A stretch of DNA of 34,863 bases, taken from contig DVNB01000014.1 of NCBI GenBank assembly GCA_018714695.1, positions 1 to 34,863 of the forward strand, in the 5' to 3' direction. The translations under genes and the position numbers were made by a program. Positions within the stretch are counted from its first letter, which is position 1. The number at the start of each line of letters is the position of its first letter. This document shows, piece by piece, positions 14,233-22,083 of the stretch. The notes below the pieces were generated by a model. It worked only from the letters and a program-made list of their open reading frames with translations. It was not told the DNA's origin and made no database searches. Source of the stretch: Candidatus Ornithomonoglobus merdipullorum (GTDB taxonomy: Bacteria; Bacillota; Clostridia; UBA1381).

Positions 14233-16667
14233 TGTATGCAGAGGTGATAGTCGATCAGCGCTCGCGCGCTGTCGACAGACCGTTTGACTATGCGATACCG
14301 AAGGAGCTTTCTGAAAAGGTATCTGCCGGTTCAAGGGTGATAGTCCCGTTCTCGCGGGGAAACCGGGAAACTGAGGGCTTTGTGCTGCGCACAAAGGAAA
14401 GAGCCGATGCGTTGGGGCAGGTAAAAGCGATGATCGGATTGTCGGGTGACGAGCCGGCATTTCCGGAAAGCATGGTGCCTCTGATAGAGTATCTGCATAA
14501 GAGGTGTCTTGCGCCGTATCTTGATATAATACATGCCGCGATACCTGCGGGTTCTGCCGTTAAGACCGTGATGCACATAACCCTTCTGGATAAGGCAAAA
14601 CTTACCGGGAGAAGCGAGACAGATAAAAAGATCGTTTCTCTGCTTGAGGATTTCGGAGGCGGGATCGATATCGTTTCACTGATGTCGTATTTTGATACCG
14701 ATATCAAAGGCAGGCTCACGGAGCTTGACAGGCGCGGAGTGATCTCACGCTCCTACAGCCATGAGCGGAGTGTGCATAAGCGCGTTATACGCGCCGTGAG
14801 GCTTGCGGTGAGCGAGGAAGAGGCTGACGAGTATATCGGGAACAACAAGAGGGCAAAAGCGCAGAAGAGGATGATAGGTGTTCTTAAAAGCTGTGAATAT
14901 CTGTCGGCGGCAGACCTTGTAAGATTTTCGATCGGGAGCTATCAGACTTTGAAGGCTGTGGTCAAGGCGGGGATCGCCGAGTATTTTGACATAACCGTCG
15001 ACCGTGAGGTCTACAGTGACGACGGTGCAAGGACGCAGTTCCCGGAGCTCACTCCGGAACAGAAAGCCGCAGCTGATACGATCTGCAGCGCCGCCAAAAC
15101 CGGCGGAGGAACATTTCTGCTGCACGGAGTTACCGGCAGCGGAAAGACCGAGGTATTTATGCGCGTCATTGCAGACGCTGTGGAGCGCGGAAAGACGGCA
15201 ATGCTGCTCGTACCTGAAATATCGCTCACACCTCAGATGGTTTCGAGGTTCGTGTCACGGTTCGGCGCGCGCATCGCGATACTGCACAGCGGTCTGTCGC
15301 TTGGTGAGAGATATGATCAATGGGGCAGGATAATGCGCGGCGAGGCGGATATAGTCATCGGTGCAAGAAGCGCGGTATTTGCTCCGATAGAAAACATAGG
15401 GGCTGTTATTCTCGACGAGGAGCACTCCGAGACATATAAGTCGGAGATGTCACCGAGATACCATGCGCGTGAGGCGGCTCTGTTCCGCGCCGCGCAATGG
15501 GGTGCCGCTGCGGTGCTTGCTTCGGCAACGCCGTCGGCGGAAAGCTATCACAAGGCTCTTTGCGGAGAATACAAGCTGCTTGAAATGAAAAAACGATATA
15601 ATGAGAACAGGATGCCGGAGATCGAGATCGTTGATATGAGAAACGAGCTTGAGGGCGGAAATAAGAACATGTTCTCGAGACGGCTATATGAGGCTGTTCG
15701 TGAAAATATAGACCGCGGCTGCCAGACGATACTCCTGATGAACAGGCGGGGCTATTCCACATTTGTTTCGTGCAGAAAATGCGGGTATGTTCCGATGTGC
15801 CCGAACTGCAATATATCGTTGACATACCATAGCTACGGGAATATATTAAAATGCCACTACTGCGGCTACACACATTCGAATTACGAAAAATGCCCGTCCT
15901 GCGGCAGCAAGTATATCCGTTATTTCGGCGGAGGCACGCAGAGGGTAGAAAATGAGATAAAGCGTATATTTCCAGATGCGACATCGATACGTCTTGATGC
16001 TGATGTCACAACACGGAAAAACTCACACAGACGTATACTTGAGAAATTCGCAGAGGAAAATATAGATATACTTATAGGAACTCAGATGGTAGCAAAGGGG
16101 CTGGATTTCCCGAATGTGACTCTCGTCGGTGTAATATCGGCGGATACTATGCTGCATATTAATGATTTCAGGAGCGGCGAGCGGACGTTTGCGCTTCTGG
16201 AGCAGGTTTCGGGAAGGGCGGGCCGGGGTGAAAAGCAGGGCAGAGCGATAATCCAGACATATAATCCCGATAATTTTGCAATAGAGCTCGTAAAGACTCA
16301 TGATTATCGGACTTTTTACAGAAAGACGGCTGAAGAACGGAGACTCATGTGGTATCCGCCGTTCTGTGAAATGGTCTGCATAATGATAACCGATCCGGAC
16401 CGCAATGCTGTGATGCGCGCGGCGCATCTGTACCGCAGAGCGTTCGGCGATATAAATGAGATACCGCAGAAGCTGGCTGTTCTGGGACCTATCCCTTCGG
16501 GTATCTCGAAGATAAAGAACAAGTACCGCTGGCAGATACTCGTGAAATGCGAGAATGCCGACGCCATAAATGAGAGATTGATCTCGGCGGCGGAAACGGT
16601 GAAAAGAGAAAAGGAATTTGCGGAGACCGTCGTATCGATCGACAAGGGCCCCGTTACCATATATTGA
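14232..16667 (+). CDS. priA: Primosomal protein N' (replication restart helicase PriA)
   Basis: An 811-aa superfamily 2 3'-5' helicase that restarts stalled forks. Domains in order: N-terminal 3'-OH-binding domain (YAEVIVDQRSRAVDRPFDYAIP), a winged-helix region, and helicase lobes with Walker A GVTGSGKT (residues 299-306) and DEEH (395-398). The zinc-binding insertion near residues 514-555 contains CRKCGY, MCPNCN, KCHYCGY and KCPSCGSKY. Then come GTQMVAKGLDFPNVT and the QVSGRAGRG arginine-finger motif. It begins at the A of the rpoZ stop (TAATG), so translation is coupled. coaBC, often between rpoZ and priA in Firmicutes, is missing. Confidence 0.97.
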   Translation: MYAEVIVDQRSRAVDRPFDYAIPKELSEKVSAGSRVIVPFSRGNRETEGFVLRTKERADALGQVKAMIGLSGDEPAFPESMVPLIEYLHKRCLAPYLDIIHAAIPAGSAVKTVMHITLLDKAKLTGRSETDKKIVSLLEDFGGGIDIVSLMSYFDTDIKGRLTELDRRGVISRSYSHERSVHKRVIRAVRLAVSEEEADEYIGNNKRAKAQKRMIGVLKSCEYLSAADLVRFSIGSYQTLKAVVKAGIAEYFDITVDREVYSDDGARTQFPELTPEQKAAADTICSAAKTGGGTFLLHGVTGSGKTEVFMRVIADAVERGKTAMLLVPEISLTPQMVSRFVSRFGARIAILHSGLSLGERYDQWGRIMRGEADIVIGARSAVFAPIENIGAVILDEEHSETYKSEMSPRYHAREAALFRAAQWGAAAVLASATPSAESYHKALCGEYKLLEMKKRYNENRMPEIEIVDMRNELEGGNKNMFSRRLYEAVRENIDRGCQTILLMNRRGYSTFVSCRKCGYVPMCPNCNISLTYHSYGNILKCHYCGYTHSNYEKCPSCGSKYIRYFGGGTQRVENEIKRIFPDATSIRLDADVTTRKNSHRRILEKFAEENIDILIGTQMVAKGLDFPNVTLVGVISADTMLHINDFRSGERTFALLEQVSGRAGRGEKQGRAIIQTYNPDNFAIELVKTHDYRTFYRKTAEERRLMWYPPFCEMVCIMITDPDRNAVMRAAHLYRRAFGDINEIPQKLAVLGPIPSGISKIKNKYRWQILVKCENADAINERLISAAETVKREKEFAETVVSIDKGPVTIY

Positions 16668-16724
16668 GAAGTACCTTTGTTTTCGGTACGGATATTATTT
16701 TCAGACAGAAGGAAGGAGATCTGT

Positions 16725-17177
16725 ATGGCAATACGTCAGATCCGAATGAGAGATGATGAGATATTAAGAAAAAGATGCAAGGAGGTCACAAAGTTTGACG
16801 AAAAGCTTGGGATACTGCTTGACGACATGTATGAGACCATGACAAAGGCGGACGGAGTAGGGCTTGCGGCGCCTCAGGTAGGGATATTGAAGCGCGTTGT
16901 TGTGATCGATGTGGGAAACGGACGGATCGAGCTCATAAATCCGGAGATAATAGAGACAGAGGGTGAGCAGGACGGCGCTGAGGGTTGTCTGAGCTTCCCG
17001 GGGCTTTTCGGAAATGTGAAGAGACCGTATAAGGTCAAGGTAAAGGCTCAGGACAGGAACGGAAGAAAGTTCATTGTCGAGGGAGAAGAGCTTTTGGCGC
17101 GTGCGTTCTGTCACGAGTGCGACCACCTGGACGGGCATGTGTTCACGGAGCTTGTTACGGAATATCTGAAAAACTGA
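16725..17177 (+). CDS. def: Peptide deformylase
   Basis: Removes the N-formyl group from nascent proteins; Fe2+ metallohydrolase. The 150-aa product has the three family motifs: GVGLAAPQ (44-51), EGCLS with metal ligand C88, and HECDH with ligands H130 and H134 and catalytic E131. AAGGAGA sits about 7 nt before ATG 16725. An upstream in-frame start at 16677 would add 16 residues with no ribosome binding site and is rejected. It precedes fmt, the enzyme that puts the formyl group on. Confidence 0.97.
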   Translation: MAIRQIRMRDDEILRKRCKEVTKFDEKLGILLDDMYETMTKADGVGLAAPQVGILKRVVVIDVGNGRIELINPEIIETEGEQDGAEGCLSFPGLFGNVKRPYKVKVKAQDRNGRKFIVEGEELLARAFCHECDHLDGHVFTELVTEYLKN

Positions 17178-17213
17178 CCGCTGCGGCGGGAATATTTCGA
17201 AAGGAGCTTTGCT

Positions 17214-18143
17214 ATGAAAATTTTATTCATGGGCACGCCGGATTTTGCGGCGGCGATGCTTTCGGCGCTTCACGACGCCGGCTTCGACGTGATAGGTGCG
17301 GTATCGCAGCCTGACAAGCCGAAGGGAAGAGGGCACAAGCTTATGCCTACGGAGGTAAAAATAAAAGCGCAGGAGTTCGGTATACCGGTGTTTCAGCCGC
17401 AGACTCTGAAGGATAATGCATTCGAGTCCGAGCTTAAAGAGCTTGATCCGGATATGATAGTGGTAGCTGCTTACGGCAAGCTCCTGCCTGACTATGTGAT
17501 AGATTATCCTAAATACGGATGCATAAACGTGCATCCATCGCTTCTGCCGCGTTACCGCGGAGCGGCGCCCGTTCAGCGCGCCGTGATAAACGGAGATGCC
17601 GAGACGGGGGCATGTATCATGCGGATGGATTACGGGCTTGATACCGGAGACGTGATACTCTGCGAAAAGACTGAGATAGGTGAGTACGAGACGAGCGGCG
17701 AGCTGTTCGGCAGGATGGAGGAGCTTTGCGGGCGTCTGCTTGTCAATGCTGTCAAAATGGTATGCGACGGGACAGCCGAATATAAGAAGCAGTCTGAAGC
17801 CGGAGTATGCTACGCAGAACGCATAAGGAAAGATGAGTCTCTCATCGACTGGACTAAGCCCGCCGCGGTGATCTCAAAGCTTATCTGCGGAATGGCGCCG
17901 GCGCCGCTGGCGTCTACGACGTATAAGGGCGCCGCTGTAAAGATAATCTCTGCGGAAAAGGCGGAGGGTTCCGGAAAGCCGGGAGAGATACTGAAAATGG
18001 TAAAGGGCAGAGGAATGCTCACTGCATGCGGCGAAGGTGCGCTTCTCATAAAGACGGTCAAGTTTGCCGGCTCGAAGCAGATGGGCATCGAGGACTATGC
18101 GCGGGGTCATGAAATAGAGATCGGCGCGGTACTGGGCGAATAA
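17214..18143 (+). CDS. fmt: Methionyl-tRNA formyltransferase
   Basis: Formylates Met-tRNAfMet from 10-formyl-tetrahydrofolate. The 309-aa protein has the N-terminal formyltransferase fold with MGTPDFA, the catalytic INVHPSLLPRYRGAAP (Asn and His) and GLDTGDV with the catalytic Asp. The C-terminal OB-like tRNA-binding domain begins near residue 205 (IDWTKPAAVISKLICGMAP). AAAGGAG is 8 nt before ATG 17214. The def-fmt pairing is conserved. Confidence 0.97.
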   Translation: MKILFMGTPDFAAAMLSALHDAGFDVIGAVSQPDKPKGRGHKLMPTEVKIKAQEFGIPVFQPQTLKDNAFESELKELDPDMIVVAAYGKLLPDYVIDYPKYGCINVHPSLLPRYRGAAPVQRAVINGDAETGACIMRMDYGLDTGDVILCEKTEIGEYETSGELFGRMEELCGRLLVNAVKMVCDGTAEYKKQSEAGVCYAERIRKDESLIDWTKPAAVISKLICGMAPAPLASTTYKGAAVKIISAEKAEGSGKPGEILKMVKGRGMLTACGEGALLIKTVKFAGSKQMGIEDYARGHEIEIGAVLGE

Positions 18144-18176
18144 AATACCGGTCAGTTGAAAAACATACGTTTTGCA

Positions 18177-18197
18177 GCCGCTTGCAACCCAAGCGGC
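18177..18197 (+). other. Intercistronic hairpin between fmt and the metalloprotease gene
   Basis: GCCGCTTG (18177-18184) pairs perfectly with CAAGCGGC (18190-18197) across a 5-nt loop. No T-run follows, so it is unlikely to be a terminator. It may protect or process the long mRNA. Confidence 0.6.
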
Positions 18198-18226
18198 CTA
18201 GGGAGATAGAGAAAGGATATTGGGAT

Positions 18227-18994
18227 ATGATAAATGCACTTGCATATTCTGCCGGGTATACCGGCAACAGCGGCTTTTACGGCATGGGCGGCGGGATGCT
18301 TTACACCCTGCTTGATCCGACTTATATTCTTGTTATAATCGGTCTTGTGATAACGCTTATCGCGTCGGCAAATGTTAACTCCACATTCAAAAAATATGAC
18401 CGCGTCAGCTCAAGGCGCGGCATCACTGCCGCGGATGCTGCAAGACGCATACTTGATGCGAACGGTCTTTACAATATAAGGATCGAAAGAGTAGCGGGCA
18501 ACCTAACCGACCATTTCAGCCCCAAAGAGGGAGTTATAAGACTTTCTGATTCCACCTTTCATTCGACATCGATAGCGGCTCTGGGAGTGGCGGCTCATGA
18601 GTGCGGTCACGCCGTACAGCATCAGGTCGGGTATGTACCGATAAAGCTGAGAAACGGTATAGTGCCGTTTGTAAATATATGTTCTTATGCGTCCGTGCCG
18701 ATAATCATAATCGGAATAATATTAGGGGCAACGAACCTTGCCTATCTGGGTGTCGCGCTGTTTTGTGTGGTTTTGGCTTTTCAGATCATAACCCTGCCGA
18801 CAGAAACGAATGCCAGCTCGCGCGCTCTTGCAACTCTTGGCTCAATGTCGCTGCTTGACGAGGATGAGCTTCAGGGCGCCAAGAGGGTACTGAGAGCGGC
18901 GGCGATGACATATTTTGCGTCTGTAGCTTCAACAGCGCTGCAGATATTCAGGCTTCTGCTCATAGTCAACAACAGCAGGAGGCGTGACCGATGA
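18227..18994 (+). CDS. Membrane zinc metallopeptidase, YugP family
   Basis: A 255-aa integral membrane protease. A first hydrophobic segment lies at about residues 23-45 (YTLLDPTYILVIIGLVITLIA). The catalytic HEXXH is in AAHECGHAVQHQ, near residues 124-131. Two further hydrophobic stretches follow (VPIIIIGIILGATNLAYLGVALFCVVLAF and the C-terminal FASVASTALQIFRLLLIV). Family substrates are unknown. ATG 18227 has AAAGGA at 9 nt; an in-frame ATG at 18182 lies inside the hairpin and has no ribosome binding site. It ends with a 4-nt overlap (ATGA) with rsmB, so it is translated together with the rRNA methyltransferase. It is an extra gene in the otherwise standard order. Confidence 0.9.
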   Translation: MINALAYSAGYTGNSGFYGMGGGMLYTLLDPTYILVIIGLVITLIASANVNSTFKKYDRVSSRRGITAADAARRILDANGLYNIRIERVAGNLTDHFSPKEGVIRLSDSTFHSTSIAALGVAAHECGHAVQHQVGYVPIKLRNGIVPFVNICSYASVPIIIIGIILGATNLAYLGVALFCVVLAFQIITLPTETNASSRALATLGSMSLLDEDELQGAKRVLRAAAMTYFASVASTALQIFRLLLIVNNSRRRDR

Positions 18995-20265
18995 ATGCCA
19001 GAGAGACGGCGCTCCTGACATTGTATGATATATTTTTCAAGAACGCTTATTCAAATCTAGCACTGAGCTCTCAGCTTGCAAAGGCGGGGCTTTCAAGAGC
19101 GGATACAGCGCTTGCAACGAGTCTTGTATACGGCACGGTCTCGAAGCATTTTACACTTGAATATGTGATCGGCAGATATTCAAAAATAAAGCCGAAAAAG
19201 CTTGACAAATATATAAGACTGATACTGGAGCTGGGATTGTATCAGCTTGCATTTACAGATAAGATACCGGAGAGTGCGGCGGTAAACGAGAGCGTGAAGC
19301 TTGCAAAAAAGTACGGCAGGCGCGGCACTGACGGATTTGTAAACGCCGTCCTCAGATCATTCTGCCGTGACGGAAGGGAGATCAAGTATCCGCCAAGGAG
19401 CGAAAGAAATTATCTTTCGGTGAGATATTCTTACAGTAACGAGCTTGCGGAATTTTTTGCGGAAACGTTCGGCGCCGGGCGCGCGGAAAGCATTATGGAC
19501 GCATTGAACGGTACTCCGCCGCTGCTTCTCAGGGTAAATGTATTAAAGACGGATGCCGAAGGGCTTGTAAAGCTTTTGCAGGAGCGCGGGACACCGGCTG
19601 AGGTCGTGAGCGGTGCTTTGGTGAAGACAGACGGCTTTGATATACGCTCAAGCGACCTCTATCGTGACGGATATTTTACGGCGCAGGACCTCGGTGCGTA
19701 TACAGCTTCTGTTGTGCTCGATCCCAAGAGCGGAGAGGCGGTGCTCGATATGTGCGCCGCGCCGGGCGGGAAGACGACGCACATTGCGGAGCTGATGGGC
19801 GATGACGGATCTGTTACCGCGTGCGACATATATGATCATAAGGTAAAACTTATAGAGGATGCCGCAAATAGGCTGGGACTCAGATCGATATGTGCAAGAA
19901 AGCTTGACGCGTCTGTTCCGCATGAGGAATTCAAGGGGAGATTTGACAGAGTGCTCTGTGATGTTCCTTGTTCCGGGCTCGGGATAATAAGACGAAAGCC
20001 GGATATAAAGCTGGGATCGCACGATTTTGGTGCGCTTATCGGGCTGCAGAGCATAATACTTAGAAATGCTGCCCGTTATTTAAAGCCGGGAGGTACGCTG
20101 GTCTATTCTACGTGCACCTTAAATCCCGGAGAGAACGGCGGAGTTACAGGCGGATTTCTAAACGAAAACAAGGATTTTGGATGTACTTACGAAAAAACAT
20201 TTTTTCCGGACGAGGACGGATCGGACGGATTCTATATTTGCAGAATGGAAAAGGCGAGGGTTTAG
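18991..20265 (+). CDS. rsmB: 16S rRNA m5C967 methyltransferase RsmB
   Basis: A 424-aa SAM-dependent methyltransferase of the Sun/Fmu family. An N-terminal NusB-like RNA-binding domain (residues ~1-140) is followed by the Rossmann catalytic domain: SAM motif MCAAPGGKTTHIAELM, C327 in CDVPCSG (product release) and nucleophile C375 in YSTCTLNPGE. Length is as expected. It overlaps the preceding protease gene by 4 nt and is 3 nt from rlmN, forming an RNA-modification pair. Confidence 0.96.
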   Translation: MNARETALLTLYDIFFKNAYSNLALSSQLAKAGLSRADTALATSLVYGTVSKHFTLEYVIGRYSKIKPKKLDKYIRLILELGLYQLAFTDKIPESAAVNESVKLAKKYGRRGTDGFVNAVLRSFCRDGREIKYPPRSERNYLSVRYSYSNELAEFFAETFGAGRAESIMDALNGTPPLLLRVNVLKTDAEGLVKLLQERGTPAEVVSGALVKTDGFDIRSSDLYRDGYFTAQDLGAYTASVVLDPKSGEAVLDMCAAPGGKTTHIAELMGDDGSVTACDIYDHKVKLIEDAANRLGLRSICARKLDASVPHEEFKGRFDRVLCDVPCSGLGIIRRKPDIKLGSHDFGALIGLQSIILRNAARYLKPGGTLVYSTCTLNPGENGGVTGGFLNENKDFGCTYEKTFFPDEDGSDGFYICRMEKARV

Positions 20266-20268
20266 TTC

Positions 20269-21303
20269 ATGATTGACCTTAAGGATTTGGAATACAGCGA
20301 GCTTGAAGAATTTCTGCTCGGGATGGGCGAGAAGAAATTCCGCGCTTTGCAGATCTTTAAATGGCTGAATGCCGGAGTTACGGATTTTGACGAGATGACA
20401 GATATTTCAAAGAGCTTGCGTGCGCGGCTGAGTGAGGTCAGCTTCATATCCGTGCTTGAGATAGCTGAAAAATATGTTTCCGCGCTTGACGGGACGGTTA
20501 AGTATCTTTTTAGGCTGCCGGACGGGAACTGTATCGAAAGTGTCGTTATGCGGTATCATCACGGACTTACGATATGTATTTCGTCACAGGTCGGCTGCCG
20601 TATGGGCTGCCGTTTCTGCGCGTCTACGATAGGCGGACTTGTAAGATCCCTTACCGCGGGCGAGATATTGGATCAGGTGATCTTCGCAGAAAAGGATATG
20701 GGCGAGCGTATCTCGAACATCGTGCTCATGGGCATAGGAGAGCCGCTTGACAATTACAATAACGTCATAAAATTTCTGCATAATGTAAACGATGAAAGAG
20801 GAAAAAATATCGGCTACAGGCATATAACGCTTTCGACCTGTGGAGTGGTGCCTGGGATCTATGCTTTAGCAGAGGAGGATCTTCCCATAACGCTGACGGT
20901 GTCGCTTCATGCGCCGAACGACAGGATCAGAAACGAAATAATGCCGATAAGCCGTAAATACAGCATGGAAGAGCTTATGAATGCCTGTGCGGCATACCAT
21001 GACCGCACCAAGAGGCGGCTGAGCTTTGAATATTCATTGATAAGCGGAGTAAACGACAGTCTGCGGGATGCGGACGAGCTTGCGGAGCTTATAAGACCGC
21101 TTCGTGCACATGTGAATCTTATACCGGTGAACAAGGTTGAGGAGCGGAGCTACAGAAAAGGGAGCAGATCGGAGATAAACGCATTTCTTGAAAGACTTAC
21201 GGAGCGCGGGATAAACGCTACGGTAAGGCGCGAGCTCGGATCGGATATAGCGGCGTCGTGCGGACAGCTCAGAAAACGTGCCGGCGGCATAACGGAGGAA
21301 TAA
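20269..21303 (+). CDS. rlmN: 23S rRNA (A2503-C2) / tRNA (A37-C2) methyltransferase RlmN
   Basis: Radical-SAM methylase, 344 aa. Cluster cysteines C110, C114 and C117 lie in CRMGCRFC. C103 (CISSQVG) and C331 (SCGQL) correspond to the catalytic resolving and methyl-carrying cysteines. MGIGEPLDNYNNV is the SAM-binding GEP motif. Both catalytic cysteines are consistent with RlmN; Cfr proteins share this mechanism, but genomic context and sequence favour RlmN. It follows rsmB by 3 nt. Confidence 0.96.
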   Translation: MIDLKDLEYSELEEFLLGMGEKKFRALQIFKWLNAGVTDFDEMTDISKSLRARLSEVSFISVLEIAEKYVSALDGTVKYLFRLPDGNCIESVVMRYHHGLTICISSQVGCRMGCRFCASTIGGLVRSLTAGEILDQVIFAEKDMGERISNIVLMGIGEPLDNYNNVIKFLHNVNDERGKNIGYRHITLSTCGVVPGIYALAEEDLPITLTVSLHAPNDRIRNEIMPISRKYSMEELMNACAAYHDRTKRRLSFEYSLISGVNDSLRDADELAELIRPLRAHVNLIPVNKVEERSYRKGSRSEINAFLERLTERGINATVRRELGSDIAASCGQLRKRAGGITEE

Positions 21304-21348
21304 AAGACGTATAAGCGCGGAGCGCGCAGGCTGAAAGAAGGTGTGAAA

Positions 21349-22083
21349 TTGAGAATAGGTGCACTGACCGATGTCGGAAGAGTCAGAAAGATAAATGAGG
21401 ACAGTTTCAGGATCTTTGAATCTGAAGAGTATTCTTATGGGATAGTAGCCGATGGAATGGGCGGACATCAGGCAGGCGAGGTGGCGAGCGCGATGGCTGT
21501 CGATGAGATAAGCGCATACATAGACGAGCATCTGAGCGGAGAGCTTGACCGCTTTCAGGCGATGGAGGTAATAAGACAGGGCTTTCTGTCAGCGAACCGG
21601 AAAATATATGAGTTTTCGTGTGAGAACGAGCGTGTGATGGGCATGGGCACAACTGCGACGCTTTGTATGCTTCGCGGCGGGTATATAATATTTGCGCATG
21701 TCGGTGACTCACGGGCGTATATGATAGGTGATACGATAAGCCAGATAACACGCGACCATTCCTATGTTCAGGAGCTTGTGAAGCTGGGGCAGATCACCCC
21801 GGAGCAGGCAAAGCACCATCCGCGCCGTAATATAATCACGAGGGCTATGGGGGTAGAAAAAACGGTAAAGGTCGATACGGGGGTAAAGCCGTATAACGGG
21901 GAGAGACTTCTTCTCTGCTCGGACGGGCTTGTTGATGAAATTGAGGACAGCGAGCTTTTTGATGCGGCAAGGGACGGAGATCCCGACGAATGTGTCAGAA
22001 GGCTTGTGAATACCGCCAACGAACGGGGCGGGAATGACAATATAACCGCGGTAATAATGGAAGGAGAGATGACGGATGCTTGA
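21349..22083 (+). CDS. prpC: PP2C-family Ser/Thr phosphatase (PrpC/Stp)
   Basis: About 244 aa. It has the PPM metal-binding signatures DVGRVRKINEDSF, VADGMGGHQAGEVAS, AHVGDSRAY, CSDGLVDE and GGNDNITAVI. It dephosphorylates targets of the cognate kinase and the kinase itself. The start needs judgement: GTG 21343 is only about 1 nt from the GAAGG (21337-21341), whereas TTG 21349 is 7 nt away and gives MRIGALTDVG; TTG is preferred. It overlaps the kinase gene by 8 nt, the standard coupling of this signalling pair. Confidence 0.95.
   Translation: MRIGALTDVGRVRKINEDSFRIFESEEYSYGIVADGMGGHQAGEVASAMAVDEISAYIDEHLSGELDRFQAMEVIRQGFLSANRKIYEFSCENERVMGMGTTATLCMLRGGYIIFAHVGDSRAYMIGDTISQITRDHSYVQELVKLGQITPEQAKHHPRRNIITRAMGVEKTVKVDTGVKPYNGERLLLCSDGLVDEIEDSELFDAARDGDPDECVRRLVNTANERGGNDNITAVIMEGEMTDA

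Noticed and set aside
13672-14460. Long minus-strand frame opposite rpoZ and the start of priA
   Set aside because: Antisense shadow of two well-supported genes; Arg/Ser/Pro-rich composition typical of shadow frames.
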